Origin: UBA6059 sp965227155
GTDB taxonomy: Bacteria > Bacteroidota > Bacteroidia > Cytophagales > Cyclobacteriaceae
Assembly (NCBI GenBank): GCA_965227155.1
Contig: OZ245731.1
Coordinates: 4,650,001-4,714,000 of the forward strand
Reading direction: 5' to 3'
Length of the DNA stretch: 64,000 nt
Shown here in pieces: positions 53,082 through 62,402 of the stretch (position 1 is its first letter; each line of letters starts with the position of its first letter). The notes beneath the pieces were generated by a model. That model saw only the letters and a list, made by a program, of their open reading frames with translations. It ran no database searches and was not told the DNA's origin. A program made the position numbers and the translations under genes.

Positions 53082-54515
53082 TTAAGAACCAATCTTTACT
53101 GCCCTGTTTTTGAGATAACGTATGAAACTGTTCATCACCCATAAATGCACTCGTGCCTGCGTATTCACATAAACATACCAGGGTAGCCGCGGTACAAACT
53201 CATGGATAGCTGCAATGAAATAACGATTATTGAGTACACTGCGGAATTCAAGCCAGCCGTATTCCTTTCGTTTGACCAGCCATCCATCGCTGATGTAAAA
53301 AAGTTGCCTTTCTTTATCGCTCCTTGCAGCTATCAAAGTGAGTTGCAGTAAAGGCTTTCTAAAACCCAAAAGCCTGAATTGCAGCAAGTCACCATCCTCA
53401 TGGGCACTGATCAGAAATCCCAAAAATGAAGGCAGCCAATGCCTGTAGCGATCTGCTACCCATTGGGCCGTGGCTTTATGAGGATTGGGTAAACGCTGAA
53501 AGCTTCTCACGGTATTCTTTTCAGCCTTTTGATGTTCAAATTTTGGCAATAAGGGTACATCATGCTCATGATCTAGCGCAAACTTTACTGCTTCCTCAAA
53601 GCCCTGGTAGTCAATATCCAATGCTTTCAGTTCATCACTTTCTTCCACAATCATGGTATGTCTCAGGCTTTCCACAAGGGGCGAAACCAATTGTGCATTG
53701 CTATCGGAAAAATATCCTACCCAGAGTTTTGATAGCCCGACAGTGAAGAAAGGCAAACTAAAAATGATCCTCTTCTTGCCCATGATGCGCGCTGTTTCTT
53801 CAAGCATTTGGCGGTATGTCATAATCTCTGGGTGACCAACTTCAATCGCCTTATGATAGTACTTTTCATTACCTAAGCAACGCTCAATAATCGTCAGCAC
53901 GTCACGCAATGCAATGGGTTGGGTCTTGGATTCAGTCCATTGAGGACAGGCCATTACCGGCAGTCTATTGACCAGCTTTTTTACAATATTGAAACTGCTC
54001 CCGCCCGGCCCGATGATAATGCCCGCCCGTATAGCCGTGAGTGCAGCAGATCGCGCACCCAGCATCTGCTCAACTTCGTACCTACTACGCAGGTGCGTAG
54101 ACATATCCTCAACATCCTCTTTAGGCAGTATGCCGCCCATAAATAATATCTGCTCGATATTATTCGCCTCTGCAGCTCTGGCAAAATTATCAGCAAGCAA
54201 AAGATCAGTATCCTCAAAATTCCCCTGATTAAGCCGGGTAGATTTATTCATACTGTGCACCAAATAGAGCGCATAATCGGCACCCTGTAAGGCTTCAGTT
54301 GTCTTTGAAATGGAATACAAATCGACCTGACGCCATTCTACACCATTTGCACTTTTTGTTTTGGCGCTTCTACGGCTCAGCGCTATGATATTGTACTGAT
54401 CCTTATATTGCTCGATAAACCATCGACCTATAAATCCTGTAGCTCCGGCAACAGCCACGGTTTTTTTCATGGGTTTATCTTCCTTTGCGTCGGTATGTTT
54501 CTGTTGATCAGCCAT
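53082..54515 (-). CDS. NAD(P)-binding epimerase-like protein with DUF2867-like C-terminus
   Basis: The N-terminus is an extended SDR Rossmann fold (VAVAGATGFIGRWF, GxxGxxG) with YLVHSMNKST-like loops, followed by the usual helices (GGSSFNIVKKLVNRLPVM). After residue ~340 a second domain begins (LLQFRLLGFRKPLL, WLEFRSVLNNRYFIAAIHEFVPRLPW) that resembles DUF2867, a polyketide-cyclase-like fold. Such fusions occur in many bacteria and are of unknown function, perhaps lipid- or quinone-linked. Two starts are possible; Met16 (54470) gives the standard N-terminus. Confidence 0.82.
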   Translation of the reverse strand: MADQQKHTDAKEDKPMKKTVAVAGATGFIGRWFIEQYKDQYNIIALSRRSAKTKSANGVEWRQVDLYSISKTTEALQGADYALYLVHSMNKSTRLNQGNFEDTDLLLADNFARAAEANNIEQILFMGGILPKEDVEDMSTHLRSRYEVEQMLGARSAALTAIRAGIIIGPGGSSFNIVKKLVNRLPVMACPQWTESKTQPIALRDVLTIIERCLGNEKYYHKAIEVGHPEIMTYRQMLEETARIMGKKRIIFSLPFFTVGLSKLWVGYFSDSNAQLVSPLVESLRHTMIVEESDELKALDIDYQGFEEAVKFALDHEHDVPLLPKFEHQKAEKNTVRSFQRLPNPHKATAQWVADRYRHWLPSFLGFLISAHEDGDLLQFRLLGFRKPLLQLTLIAARSDKERQLFYISDGWLVKRKEYGWLEFRSVLNNRYFIAAIHEFVPRLPWYVYVNTQARVHLWVMNSFIRYLKNRAVKIGS

Positions 54516-54544
54516 AATGTGCCAGCACTTGGTCGCTTAGGAGT

Positions 54545-54868
54545 TTAAGGCTTATCCGGTCTTGGATTGCGATTGGCTTTATCTTTTTCTTTCTGATCCC
54601 GTAGCAGTCGTTTCATTTTATCATGCAATTGCTGACTGGCAGAAATGAAGTCACCAGCCTCCTCTTCGGCAAACAAGTCATGGCCGGGAATCAATATTTT
54701 AGCCTTCACTTTTTTGAGCTTTTGATCGGTCTCGGGTTCCGATTGCAGATAAATATCAATATTCGTTATCTGATCGTTATACCGGTTCAATTGGCTAAAA
54801 ATCTTCTCAACCTGGTCGAGTAAATCACTACTAGCGTTAAAATTTGTGGGTTCTACTGTTATTGTCAT
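54545..54868 (-). CDS. Short HPF/RaiA-family ribosome-associated protein
   Basis: The 107-residue protein has the HPF/RaiA fold: MTITVEPTNFNASSDLLDQV, followed by NIDIYLQSEPETDQKLKKVKAKILIPG and DFISASQQLHDKMKRLLRDQ. These proteins bind the 30S decoding site, quiet translation and help ribosome hibernation. It lacks the long C-terminal dimerisation domain, so it is the short form, probably stabilising 70S units or 100S together with another factor. It lies just upstream of the SDR-DUF2867 gene on the same strand. Confidence 0.85.
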   Translation of the reverse strand: MTITVEPTNFNASSDLLDQVEKIFSQLNRYNDQITNIDIYLQSEPETDQKLKKVKAKILIPGHDLFAEEEAGDFISASQQLHDKMKRLLRDQKEKDKANRNPRPDKP

Positions 54869-55016
54869 AATTCAATTATTATTGCTATTGCTACATTCTA
54901 TTAATAGTAAGCCTGCAAATGATTTAATGTTTGCATTTCTACCGCATAACCGAAAGTAATTGTTTGCAGGCCTAGCATATGGAAGATAGATAAAAAGTAC
55001 TTAATCAGGTAAAACA

Positions 55017-56180
55017 TTGACTGACTTAAATTATTTCAACAAAGCATATCCATCGCTTCAATTCTTGAGAAAAAAGGCTCACAGCCGAGTTCCAAAGTTT
55101 GCCATGGATTATCTGGAGGGAGGTTGTAATGAAGAGGTAAACCTTCAGGTTAATCAGGATGATCTTAAAACCATCAAACTAATGCCCTATTACCTCAGAG
55201 ATACAAGTAATGTATCTCTTCAAACCACCTTATTTGGTCATACTTATGCTGGACCATTTGGCATGGCACCAGTCGGGCTGCAGGGATTGATTTGGCCTAA
55301 TGCGGCTCAAATACTGGCAAAGTCAGCTGTAAAACACAACATTCCATTTATACTTAGCACGGTTTCTACTGCGAGTATTGAAGAAATAGCATCGATTACT
55401 GAAGGAAAAGCGTGGTTTCAGCTTTATTACCCAGTAAAAAAGGACATTAGACTGGACCTGATCGAAAGAGCTAAGGCAGCCGGTTGCCCGGTGCTGGTCG
55501 TTTTGGCAGACGTACCGGCTTTCGGTTATCGCCCCAAAGAAATACGAAATGGGTTGGCCCTACCTCCCAAGCTACATAGCCGAGCTTTTATACAAACCAT
55601 AACCCGGTCTGTTTGGGGTATCAATACCCTCAGACATGGCATTCCCGAGTTTAAAACGGTTAAAAAATACCTTCCAGGCAAGCTCAAGCTATCCCATCTG
55701 GGGGCATTTATGAATGAAACATTTGATGGCCGACTGACGATCGATAGATTAAAGGAACTAAGAGACCTGTGGCCGGGAAAGTTGGTTGTCAAAGGGCTGG
55801 TATCAGAAGAGGATACCGAAAAAATCATTCAATTGGGCTATGACGGCCTCATTGTTTCTAACCATGGTGGCAGGCAGCTCGATGCAGGGGAATCGACCAT
55901 ACGACCTTTACAAAGGCTTGCCAATCAATACGGAGATAAAATCACAATCATGATGGATAGCGGTGTGCGTGGTGGACCTGATATTGCCAGGGCTATGGCT
56001 TGTGGTGCCCGGTTTGTATTTATGGGTCGACCCTGGATGTATGGCGTAGCTGCGCTTGGTGAAAACGGTGGACATCATACCATTAACCTGATGAAGAAGG
56101 AACTTGAGCAGGTGCTACAGCAATTGGGATGTCAAGACCCAAGCCGCTTGCCGGAGCACCTGATCAATGCTAAAACCTAG
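55017..56180 (+). CDS. FMN-dependent alpha-hydroxy-acid oxidase/dehydrogenase
   Basis: The protein is a TIM-barrel flavoenzyme of the lactate dehydrogenase (LldD)/glycolate oxidase family. Motifs are FAMDYLEGGCNEEVNL (N-terminus), GMAPVGLQGLIWPNAA, SNHGGRQLDAGE (catalytic His with FMN site) and MDSGVRGGPDIARAMACGA. It oxidises 2-hydroxy acids and passes electrons to FMN, then to oxygen or quinone. Start choice is forced: the frame meets a stop 5 codons upstream, and the only start in range is TTG at 55017, with AGGT 7 bp before it. The convergent permease gene ends 3 bp away. Confidence 0.9.
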   Translation: MTDLNYFNKAYPSLQFLRKKAHSRVPKFAMDYLEGGCNEEVNLQVNQDDLKTIKLMPYYLRDTSNVSLQTTLFGHTYAGPFGMAPVGLQGLIWPNAAQILAKSAVKHNIPFILSTVSTASIEEIASITEGKAWFQLYYPVKKDIRLDLIERAKAAGCPVLVVLADVPAFGYRPKEIRNGLALPPKLHSRAFIQTITRSVWGINTLRHGIPEFKTVKKYLPGKLKLSHLGAFMNETFDGRLTIDRLKELRDLWPGKLVVKGLVSEEDTEKIIQLGYDGLIVSNHGGRQLDAGESTIRPLQRLANQYGDKITIMMDSGVRGGPDIARAMACGARFVFMGRPWMYGVAALGENGGHHTINLMKKELEQVLQQLGCQDPSRLPEHLINAKT

Positions 56181-56182
56181 GT

Positions 56183-58576
56183 TCATTCATTTCTTAATAC
56201 CCTTGCCGGATTAAGGAGAGCGGCCCTTGCCGTTTGGCTGGCAATTGCCAATACACATATTGATAATAGTCCCAGGGCTGTTATTATGATAATCAATGGG
56301 TTGATAGCGATCCGATAAGCAATTTCCTGGAGCCAAAGGTTATTTAAAACAATTGCAGCCGGTATCGCCAACAGAATTGCCAGCAAAATTAGGCCCACAA
56401 AGCTTCTGGATAAGATCCAAACAATCTGGGCAATTTCCGCTCCAAGCACCTTCCTAATTCCAATCTCTTTCAATCTTGTATTGGTGCTTAAGGTAGCCAT
56501 ACCCAGCAACCCAATCACAGCAATGATGATTGCTAGCACCGTGATAAAAGTTAACAGCTTCAAAATATCATTGAACCCTTGAAAAATAGTATTCATTTCA
56601 TCTGCAAGAAAGGTATAGGCAAATGGACGTTCATTATCTATGCTAAGCCATTGCCCTTCCAATTGACCAATGATCTCAGTAAGATCATTGCTTTGTAGCC
56701 TTAGATTAAGAAACTCGACCTCTTCCAGATTATAGCGCAATGCCAGAGGTTTAATTGTATTGAGCATGGGCTGGTGATGGTAGTCCTCAATGACACCTTG
56801 AATAATCAATGCAGTAGAATCACCTGCATAAAGAATTTCGCCAATTGCATCTGATGGAGATTCAAATTCATATTGCTTTAAGGCAGCTTCATTTATCAAA
56901 ACAAACTTTTCGTTTTCATTGGATAAAACATCGGGGAAATTACGGCCAGCAATCAATTTTATTTCCAAATTATCCAGGTAACCCTGGTCTACCCAAAACT
57001 GGTAAATTTGCATACCTTCTACCGCCTCCGGATCCCTTTTGAGTCGCGTACCATGATTCCTACCACTAGCCGGGTGATGAGAGCTCATCGAAGATGATAG
57101 CACCGCATGGTGAGTAGTCATCACAGACCTGACAATATCAGGATCATGCCCTTGCAACTCCACGCTCAGCAGGTTCTCCTTGTTGAATCCATAATCCGCC
57201 TTAATCATATATTGTGTTTGCTGATAGACCATCAAAATTGAAATCACAAAAACCATAGAGAAGAAAAACTGCATTACAGTAAGAACTTTTCGTGGAATAT
57301 TCCTGCCTTGGGTAGCCATGCCACCTCCTTTCAATGCCGGTATGGTCTTAAACCTTGACAAGTAAAGCGAAGGGGCAAATCCCGCAAGAGCACCCACCAG
57401 GGTAGCAAAAACAAAAAACCAGGCATAGACCCATGGCAATGCCGCGATTTCCAATTCTGCAGTCTGAATTAGCCAAATATTGTTGAAGCCGGTCAGTAAC
57501 AATTGCACCAAGCCAATAGCCAGAATTAAAGCCAGCCAGGCGATCAGTACAGATTCCATTATAAACTGCTGAAATATCTGCCACCGGCGGGCACCATTGG
57601 TTTTACGAATCCCAATTTCCCTGGATCGTGAAAGGGATCTGGCAATACTAAGGTTGGTATAATTGATAATGGCAGTTATTAAAACAACCATTGCCAACAC
57701 TCCAAAAAACGCCAAGAAAATCCATGGTAGTGTAAATGCCATCATATTGCTAAGCACAGGACCCGGTGAAATTGCATTGAGATGCTGCAGCTTAAATTCA
57801 TAACCCGCCCTTGGTCTTTCAAATTCAATATTTGCCCGACCTGCCTCAGTCATCACCGATTCGAGCCTTTTAAGGTCTGTGTCTGGCTGCAGCAATAGGT
57901 AATTGTACCCCATCCAGATATTGCCCCAATCATGATACTCCTCAAAATCTTCATTTTGAAGTGCCAAACCAGGCAGGGTGTTGAAGCTCAGCAACACATC
58001 AAATTCAAAATGGTTTTTCGCGGACATATCTATTACTCCGGTAATCGTAAAACTACCGACATCTTGAATTTCAAGCACCTCACCTAATGGACTCGTATCT
58101 CCGAAATAACGCCTTGACTGCTCTCTTGTGAGGATTGCACTATACGGCTGTGCCAAAGGTTGCTTAGAAGCAGCCTCAATCAACGGAAAATCGAAATGAT
58201 CGGTGAAATTCGCAGATGCAAAATACCGGGTAGGTTTTAGGATCTTACCATTGGCCTTAGCCTCTCCTCTAAGGCCATTCAATAATTGTACATTATTTAA
58301 CACCTCCGGGTAATTCTCCGTAAGGTAATCGCCAATTCTTACAGGACTGCTGGCATATCCATTAAAGGGTCCTGTATCATCGAGGTTGTAGCTTGTGATC
58401 CTGAATATCTGTGCTTTTTTCTCATGAATTTGGTCATAAGATTGATGATCAATAATGATCACGATTAGCATCATGCCGAGAGACATGCTCAGGGCTAAAC
58501 CAAAAATGTTAACAAATGAGAAAAACCGCTCTTTGAGTATGTTGCGATAAGCGAGCTTAAAATAGTTGCGTAGCAT
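56183..58576 (-). CDS. FtsX/MacB-type ABC permease (orphan)
   Basis: This 797-residue protein has the double-permease layout: a first span (FVNIFGLALSMSLGMMLIVIII), a periplasmic MacB-like domain, three spans around 280-410, then a second periplasmic domain and three C-terminal spans. EIGIRKTNGARRWQ and KEIGIRKVLGAEIAQI mark the two halves. No ATPase gene is near, and no prefix domain or PadR gene is attached, unlike the permease at 19 kb. It may use an unlinked ATPase. Confidence 0.88.
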   Translation of the reverse strand: MLRNYFKLAYRNILKERFFSFVNIFGLALSMSLGMMLIVIIIDHQSYDQIHEKKAQIFRITSYNLDDTGPFNGYASSPVRIGDYLTENYPEVLNNVQLLNGLRGEAKANGKILKPTRYFASANFTDHFDFPLIEAASKQPLAQPYSAILTREQSRRYFGDTSPLGEVLEIQDVGSFTITGVIDMSAKNHFEFDVLLSFNTLPGLALQNEDFEEYHDWGNIWMGYNYLLLQPDTDLKRLESVMTEAGRANIEFERPRAGYEFKLQHLNAISPGPVLSNMMAFTLPWIFLAFFGVLAMVVLITAIINYTNLSIARSLSRSREIGIRKTNGARRWQIFQQFIMESVLIAWLALILAIGLVQLLLTGFNNIWLIQTAELEIAALPWVYAWFFVFATLVGALAGFAPSLYLSRFKTIPALKGGGMATQGRNIPRKVLTVMQFFFSMVFVISILMVYQQTQYMIKADYGFNKENLLSVELQGHDPDIVRSVMTTHHAVLSSSMSSHHPASGRNHGTRLKRDPEAVEGMQIYQFWVDQGYLDNLEIKLIAGRNFPDVLSNENEKFVLINEAALKQYEFESPSDAIGEILYAGDSTALIIQGVIEDYHHQPMLNTIKPLALRYNLEEVEFLNLRLQSNDLTEIIGQLEGQWLSIDNERPFAYTFLADEMNTIFQGFNDILKLLTFITVLAIIIAVIGLLGMATLSTNTRLKEIGIRKVLGAEIAQIVWILSRSFVGLILLAILLAIPAAIVLNNLWLQEIAYRIAINPLIIIITALGLLSICVLAIASQTARAALLNPARVLRNE

Positions 58577-58650
58577 ATTATTGTTTTTTTGACCAATACA
58601 ATGCTAGCTAATGGAAAACAAGGCGGCTATTGCAACTACATGAACTGTAT

Positions 58651-58692
58651 AAAAAAAGCAGTGAACCGGAGATTAACCGGCATACACTGCTT
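58651..58692 (-). terminator. Rho-independent terminator of the lipocalin-like gene
   Basis: On the minus strand, AAGCAGTG / CACTGCTT (8 bp) plus an inner CCGG / CCGG stem is followed by a run of seven T. It lies 25 bp behind the stop of the lipoprotein gene. Confidence 0.8.
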
Positions 58693-58717
58693 AAGATAGA
58701 TTGGTAGATAAATAATT

Positions 58718-59485
58718 CTATTCCAGCATACTGCGAGGTGTCCAAATTTCATAAAGTGGACCTCCCTTGCTGCTAAAGCCACTATGGTGCCACTCTCCAC
58801 TATCCAATGCGTAAGTGAACTCAAGTGAAGCTCCTACACGGCTACTGTCACGAGAAAAGAATTCTATATTCTCAGTATAAGTGCTATCGATTGTAGTGTA
58901 AGTACCACCACCTGTTCCAAAAAATCCTCCATTACCCGTATGATAGGCAATCCACTGGAATCGAGTGCCTGATAAAATCTTCATGGTCTTACGCTCGCCA
59001 GGTGTCCACCGGCTCAGCTCTCCATCCCTTTCTCTACCGGTAATCAACCATGCACCGTTCAAGTCACCGGGAGTACCATCATCAATTCTTGTCCAGTAAT
59101 AATCTTCAGATTCAAATTTGATGGTGTCTTTGCCAATCATGGCAAAAGCTGAACTTGATGTTTTACCAACAGCCGCAGAGTCTGCAGAGTGAAACTCCCG
59201 GGTCAGCACAAAATTGTTGCTATCAAGTGTCCACTTGCCACCTATGGTGTAGTCAAACCTTTGATCTGCTACGTTGTGAAATGTCTCGGCAATATATCCA
59301 TCTGTTACTATAGTCACCGCTTCGGTTTTTTTACCATCTGCATCGGTGAAACTGGTGTACCACGCGCCGTAAATATCCTCAGGGGCTATTTTTTGTGCGG
59401 GTGTATCGCTAGCATTTTCATTCTGGTTAGTTGATGAACAAGCACCAAAAACCAGAATAACCAAAATATAAATCAATTGCTTCAT
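58718..59485 (-). CDS. Lipocalin-like lipoprotein
   Basis: The ATG at 59485 gives a lipoprotein signal ending in LVFGAC; a TTG 18 bp upstream is less likely. The mature protein has an N-terminal lipocalin-like pattern (DIYGAWYTSFTDADGKK) and a second similar part (DLNGAWLITGRERDGELS, then RKTMKILSGTRFQWIAY). It resembles DUF4488-like proteins common in Bacteroidota. Such barrels bind small hydrophobic ligands; ligand unknown. It is monocistronic with its own terminator. Confidence 0.75.
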   Translation of the reverse strand: MKQLIYILVILVFGACSSTNQNENASDTPAQKIAPEDIYGAWYTSFTDADGKKTEAVTIVTDGYIAETFHNVADQRFDYTIGGKWTLDSNNFVLTREFHSADSAAVGKTSSSAFAMIGKDTIKFESEDYYWTRIDDGTPGDLNGAWLITGRERDGELSRWTPGERKTMKILSGTRFQWIAYHTGNGGFFGTGGGTYTTIDSTYTENIEFFSRDSSRVGASLEFTYALDSGEWHHSGFSSKGGPLYEIWTPRSMLE

Positions 59486-59536
59486 CGTTCTTTTTTTGAC
59501 CAATTTAGCAAAAATTCAGATTTCAGAATATCTGGT

Positions 59537-60028
59537 TCATTTTTTTGGAAATACAGTATCAATAGCTGCCTTCAGTGCAGTGATATCACGGAATCCGATA
59601 AAAAACTCCTTTCCTGCTTTCGTGATGATATGGAGACCATTCCTGCCGTTAACAGAAAAGCGTGTCTCATGGTTAAAAGTGATATTACCACCCTGCCACT
59701 GATCAATTTCGGGAGTTTTAATTACTTCTACAGTCTTGATATCATCCCATGCAATGCGCTGCTTGGTCAGGTGCAGCGGTTTCATCTTAAAACTGATGTG
59801 GTGATCACTAATAGCTACTTTCAATCGTAGGTTATAATAATACCAAAATAATACTGCCAACCCAATGCAGATGAGCGCGCAGGTTAATATGATGTAAGTG
59901 TTTTGAAATCCATTTTGCATCATTTCATGTACCATACGAGCTAAACTCAATCCGAATAGAGCCAGAATTGACACATAAATCAGCCTATTGCTAAATCGTT
60001 GCTTTTCTTTATAAATCTTGGTGGCCAT
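59537..60028 (-). CDS. Membrane PH-like protein (STM3941-type)
   Basis: The 163-residue protein has two N-terminal membrane spans (about 17-37 and 43-63) and then a PH-like bacterial domain (VAISDHHISFKMKPLHL, then IAWDDIKTVEVIKTPEID and EFFIGFRDITALKAAID). It resembles the STM3941 family of unknown function. It stands alone; the 127 bp upstream are AT-rich and likely hold its promoter. Confidence 0.75.
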   Translation of the reverse strand: MATKIYKEKQRFSNRLIYVSILALFGLSLARMVHEMMQNGFQNTYIILTCALICIGLAVLFWYYYNLRLKVAISDHHISFKMKPLHLTKQRIAWDDIKTVEVIKTPEIDQWQGGNITFNHETRFSVNGRNGLHIITKAGKEFFIGFRDITALKAAIDTVFPKK

Positions 60029-60155
60029 AATGCCTCCTTTCTAATATTTAGTTAACATTTTGATAACATTAAGGTAATATATATAATTCAAAAATCAAAT
60101 GACATTTATCAACTAACAATAAATGGCAGCGGAAAAAGGCTTAACAAATACTTAA

Positions 60156-60734
60156 TTATTTAAAAATATGTAGCGCTGCATGTTGCAATAACATGATGGT
60201 TTTGGCATCCTGTATCTGCTGTTGCTTTACCAGCTGCCAGGCGTCATTAAAACTGAGCTCTACTACCTCAATATCCTCATTTTCTGATGCCAGCCCTCCA
60301 CCCTTTGCTTTCTTCATAGTTGCATCATAAGGAGCCACAAAGCCATAAATAATTTCGGTCATGGCTCCCGGCGACATGTAAGCTGCAAAGACCTGGCTGA
60401 CCTCCTGCAGTTCATAGCCTGTTTCTTCCAGGGCCTCTCTGCGGATGCAGGCCTCAGGTGGTTCATTGTCAATGCTACCTGCGCAAGCCTCTAGTAAGAT
60501 ACCCGAAGGGTTACCCTCCAGGTAGGTGGGAATACGAAACTGCTTTATCAGAAGTACCGTCTTTTTTTCGAGATTGTACATCAACACGCTGGCACCATGG
60601 CCCCGGTGAAAAACCTCTCTTGTGACCTGGCTAGCTTTAGAACCCGCTCTTTCATAGCCGTAGCTAACACGCTGATATTGATATTTTCCCTGGTAAACGG
60701 TCTCCCGCTTTAATCCTGTAATTGAAACATCCAT
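60156..60734 (-). CDS. NudK-like Nudix hydrolase
   Basis: The Nudix box is visible as AGSIDN, then EPPEACIRREALEETGYEL (REUxEE-core residues intact). The N-terminal strand region (RVSYGYERAGSKASQVTREVFHR, split by loops) and the LLIKQFRIPTY element are those of NudK/NudE-type ADP-sugar pyrophosphatases. Enzymes of this kind hydrolyse GDP-mannose or ADP-ribose. The box is one residue shorter at the N-terminal loop than the strict consensus. It follows the terminator of the CstB-like gene. Confidence 0.83.
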   Translation of the reverse strand: MDVSITGLKRETVYQGKYQYQRVSYGYERAGSKASQVTREVFHRGHGASVLMYNLEKKTVLLIKQFRIPTYLEGNPSGILLEACAGSIDNEPPEACIRREALEETGYELQEVSQVFAAYMSPGAMTEIIYGFVAPYDATMKKAKGGGLASENEDIEVVELSFNDAWQLVKQQQIQDAKTIMLLQHAALHIFK

Positions 60735-60746
60735 ACCTCAAAACAA

Positions 60747-60775
60747 TAAAAAAGCCCTGACTTGCGATCAGGGCC
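60747..60775 (-). terminator. Rho-independent terminator of the CstB-like gene
   Basis: On the minus strand GCCCTGA / TCAGGGC (7 bp) is followed by a T-run (60753 to 60748). It lies 24 bp behind the CstB-like stop and separates it from the nudK-like gene. Confidence 0.75.
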
Positions 60776-60798
60776 CAACCAAATAATTCAACTCAACC

Positions 60799-62208
60799 TT
60801 ACAACATTGTTTCAGGCTCTTTATACTCTGTCACTTTAATACAGCTTTTCTTGATTTCATTTAGGCCATTGTCAATATTGATCACCCTATTAAACCCATG
60901 CTTTTTGAGTATAGAGGCAGCAATAATAGAGCGATAACCACCCTGGCAATGGAGGTAATATTTCCTTGCCGGATCGAGGGTATCCATATTATCATTGATA
61001 AAGTCCAGTGGGAAATTTTTGGCTCCCTGAAGATGCTGTGCCTCATACTCGCTTTGCTTGCGCACGTCAAGCACATTGAGTTTTTCCATATCGTACATTG
61101 AAGTAAAATCGTGGGGACCTATATGATCCAGCGCCTCTACTTTTTCGCCTGCTGCTTTCCAGCTTTCTATGCCGCCCTCCAGGTATCCAAGGGGATGGTC
61201 ATAGCCAACTCTGGACAAACGTATCACTACTTCCTCTTCCCTGCCGGGATCCGCTAAAAACACAATCGATTGGGTTAAATCTTCAATCAATGCACCAACC
61301 CAGGGTGCAAAATTGTCCTCTATACCAATCCAAATAGAACCGGGGATATGGCTTTCCACAAAGGCTTCTTTTTTTCGGGTATCAAGCACCAGGGCTTTGT
61401 CTTTTTCAATAAACTTTTTGAATGATGCCGCATCCAAAGCTACAAGGCCGTTCTCCAAAATAGCCTCAATACTCTCATATCCCATTTTGTTCATGACCGC
61501 ATTTTTGGGGAAATACTGTGGTGGAGCAACCAACCCATCTGTCACAGCTTTGATAAATTCCTCTTTGCTCATGTCTGCGCGTAAGGCATAATTGAACATC
61601 TTTTGCCTGCCCAAAGTGTCTGTAGTCTCATTGCTCATCTTTTTACCACAGGCAGAACCTGCCCCATGGCCGGGATAAACAATCACTTCTTCGGGTAGGG
61701 TCATGATTTTGTTTCGAAGGGAGTCGTACAAATGACCGGCCAGGTCTTCCCTGCTCAGATCGGTTTTCACAGCTAAATCAGGACGACCAACATCTCCAAT
61801 AAATAAAGTGTCGCCGGTAAAAATGGCATGCTCGCGACCCTCTTCATCCAACAATAAGAAGGTGGATGATTCCATGGTATGGCCGGGTGTATGCAGCACC
61901 TTAATTTTCACATTGCCCAGGGTTAGGATTTCACCATCCTCAGCGACATGAGCATCAAAGTTGGGCTGTGCCGTAGGTCCATATACAATGGTACTACCTG
62001 TTTGTCGTGCCAGATCAATATGCCCGGACACAAAATCGGCGTGAAAATGTGTTTCCAATACATATTTGATTTTAGCACCATTTTCCCTTGCCTTCTCCAG
62101 GTAAGGTTCTACTTCCCGCAATGGATCGATGATTGCTGCTTCGTCGTTGGACTCGATATAATAGGCTGCTTCTGCAAGGCAACCGGTATACATTTGTTCT
62201 ATATGCAT
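60799..62208 (-). CDS. CstB-like persulfide dioxygenase-rhodanese fusion
   Basis: Numbering is from the ATG at 62208; the longer frame to 62247 adds 13 poor residues. Residues 1-250 are a metallo-beta-lactamase domain (ETHFHADFVSGH at 52-63, HTPGHTMES, VYPGHGAGS) of the ETHE1/persulfide-dioxygenase kind. The next ~110 residues are a rhodanese-like domain with no active Cys, and the last part is an active rhodanese with Cys421 in LHCQGGYRS. This MBL-pseudorhodanese-rhodanese order is that of CstB, which turns persulfides into thiosulfate. It lies 194 bp behind a TsdA-like cytochrome gene. Confidence 0.88.
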   Translation of the reverse strand: MHIEQMYTGCLAEAAYYIESNDEAAIIDPLREVEPYLEKARENGAKIKYVLETHFHADFVSGHIDLARQTGSTIVYGPTAQPNFDAHVAEDGEILTLGNVKIKVLHTPGHTMESSTFLLLDEEGREHAIFTGDTLFIGDVGRPDLAVKTDLSREDLAGHLYDSLRNKIMTLPEEVIVYPGHGAGSACGKKMSNETTDTLGRQKMFNYALRADMSKEEFIKAVTDGLVAPPQYFPKNAVMNKMGYESIEAILENGLVALDAASFKKFIEKDKALVLDTRKKEAFVESHIPGSIWIGIEDNFAPWVGALIEDLTQSIVFLADPGREEEVVIRLSRVGYDHPLGYLEGGIESWKAAGEKVEALDHIGPHDFTSMYDMEKLNVLDVRKQSEYEAQHLQGAKNFPLDFINDNMDTLDPARKYYLHCQGGYRSIIAASILKKHGFNRVINIDNGLNEIKKSCIKVTEYKEPETML

Positions 62209-62402
62209 AGGTCTGATCTTTTTTGAATTCCTATGTAAAGAACGCAAATCTGCCTGCGATTTTTTGTGACCTTGGTTACTGAGAAAAGCTGATAATCATC
62301 AGGTTGGTGTGAAAACTGACAGTTGGCTTTTGACCTATATTAGGATCGAGGCTTGTTGATTTTAAAACATTTGAAATAGTAAAATCTAGACTTCAATTAA
62401 TT

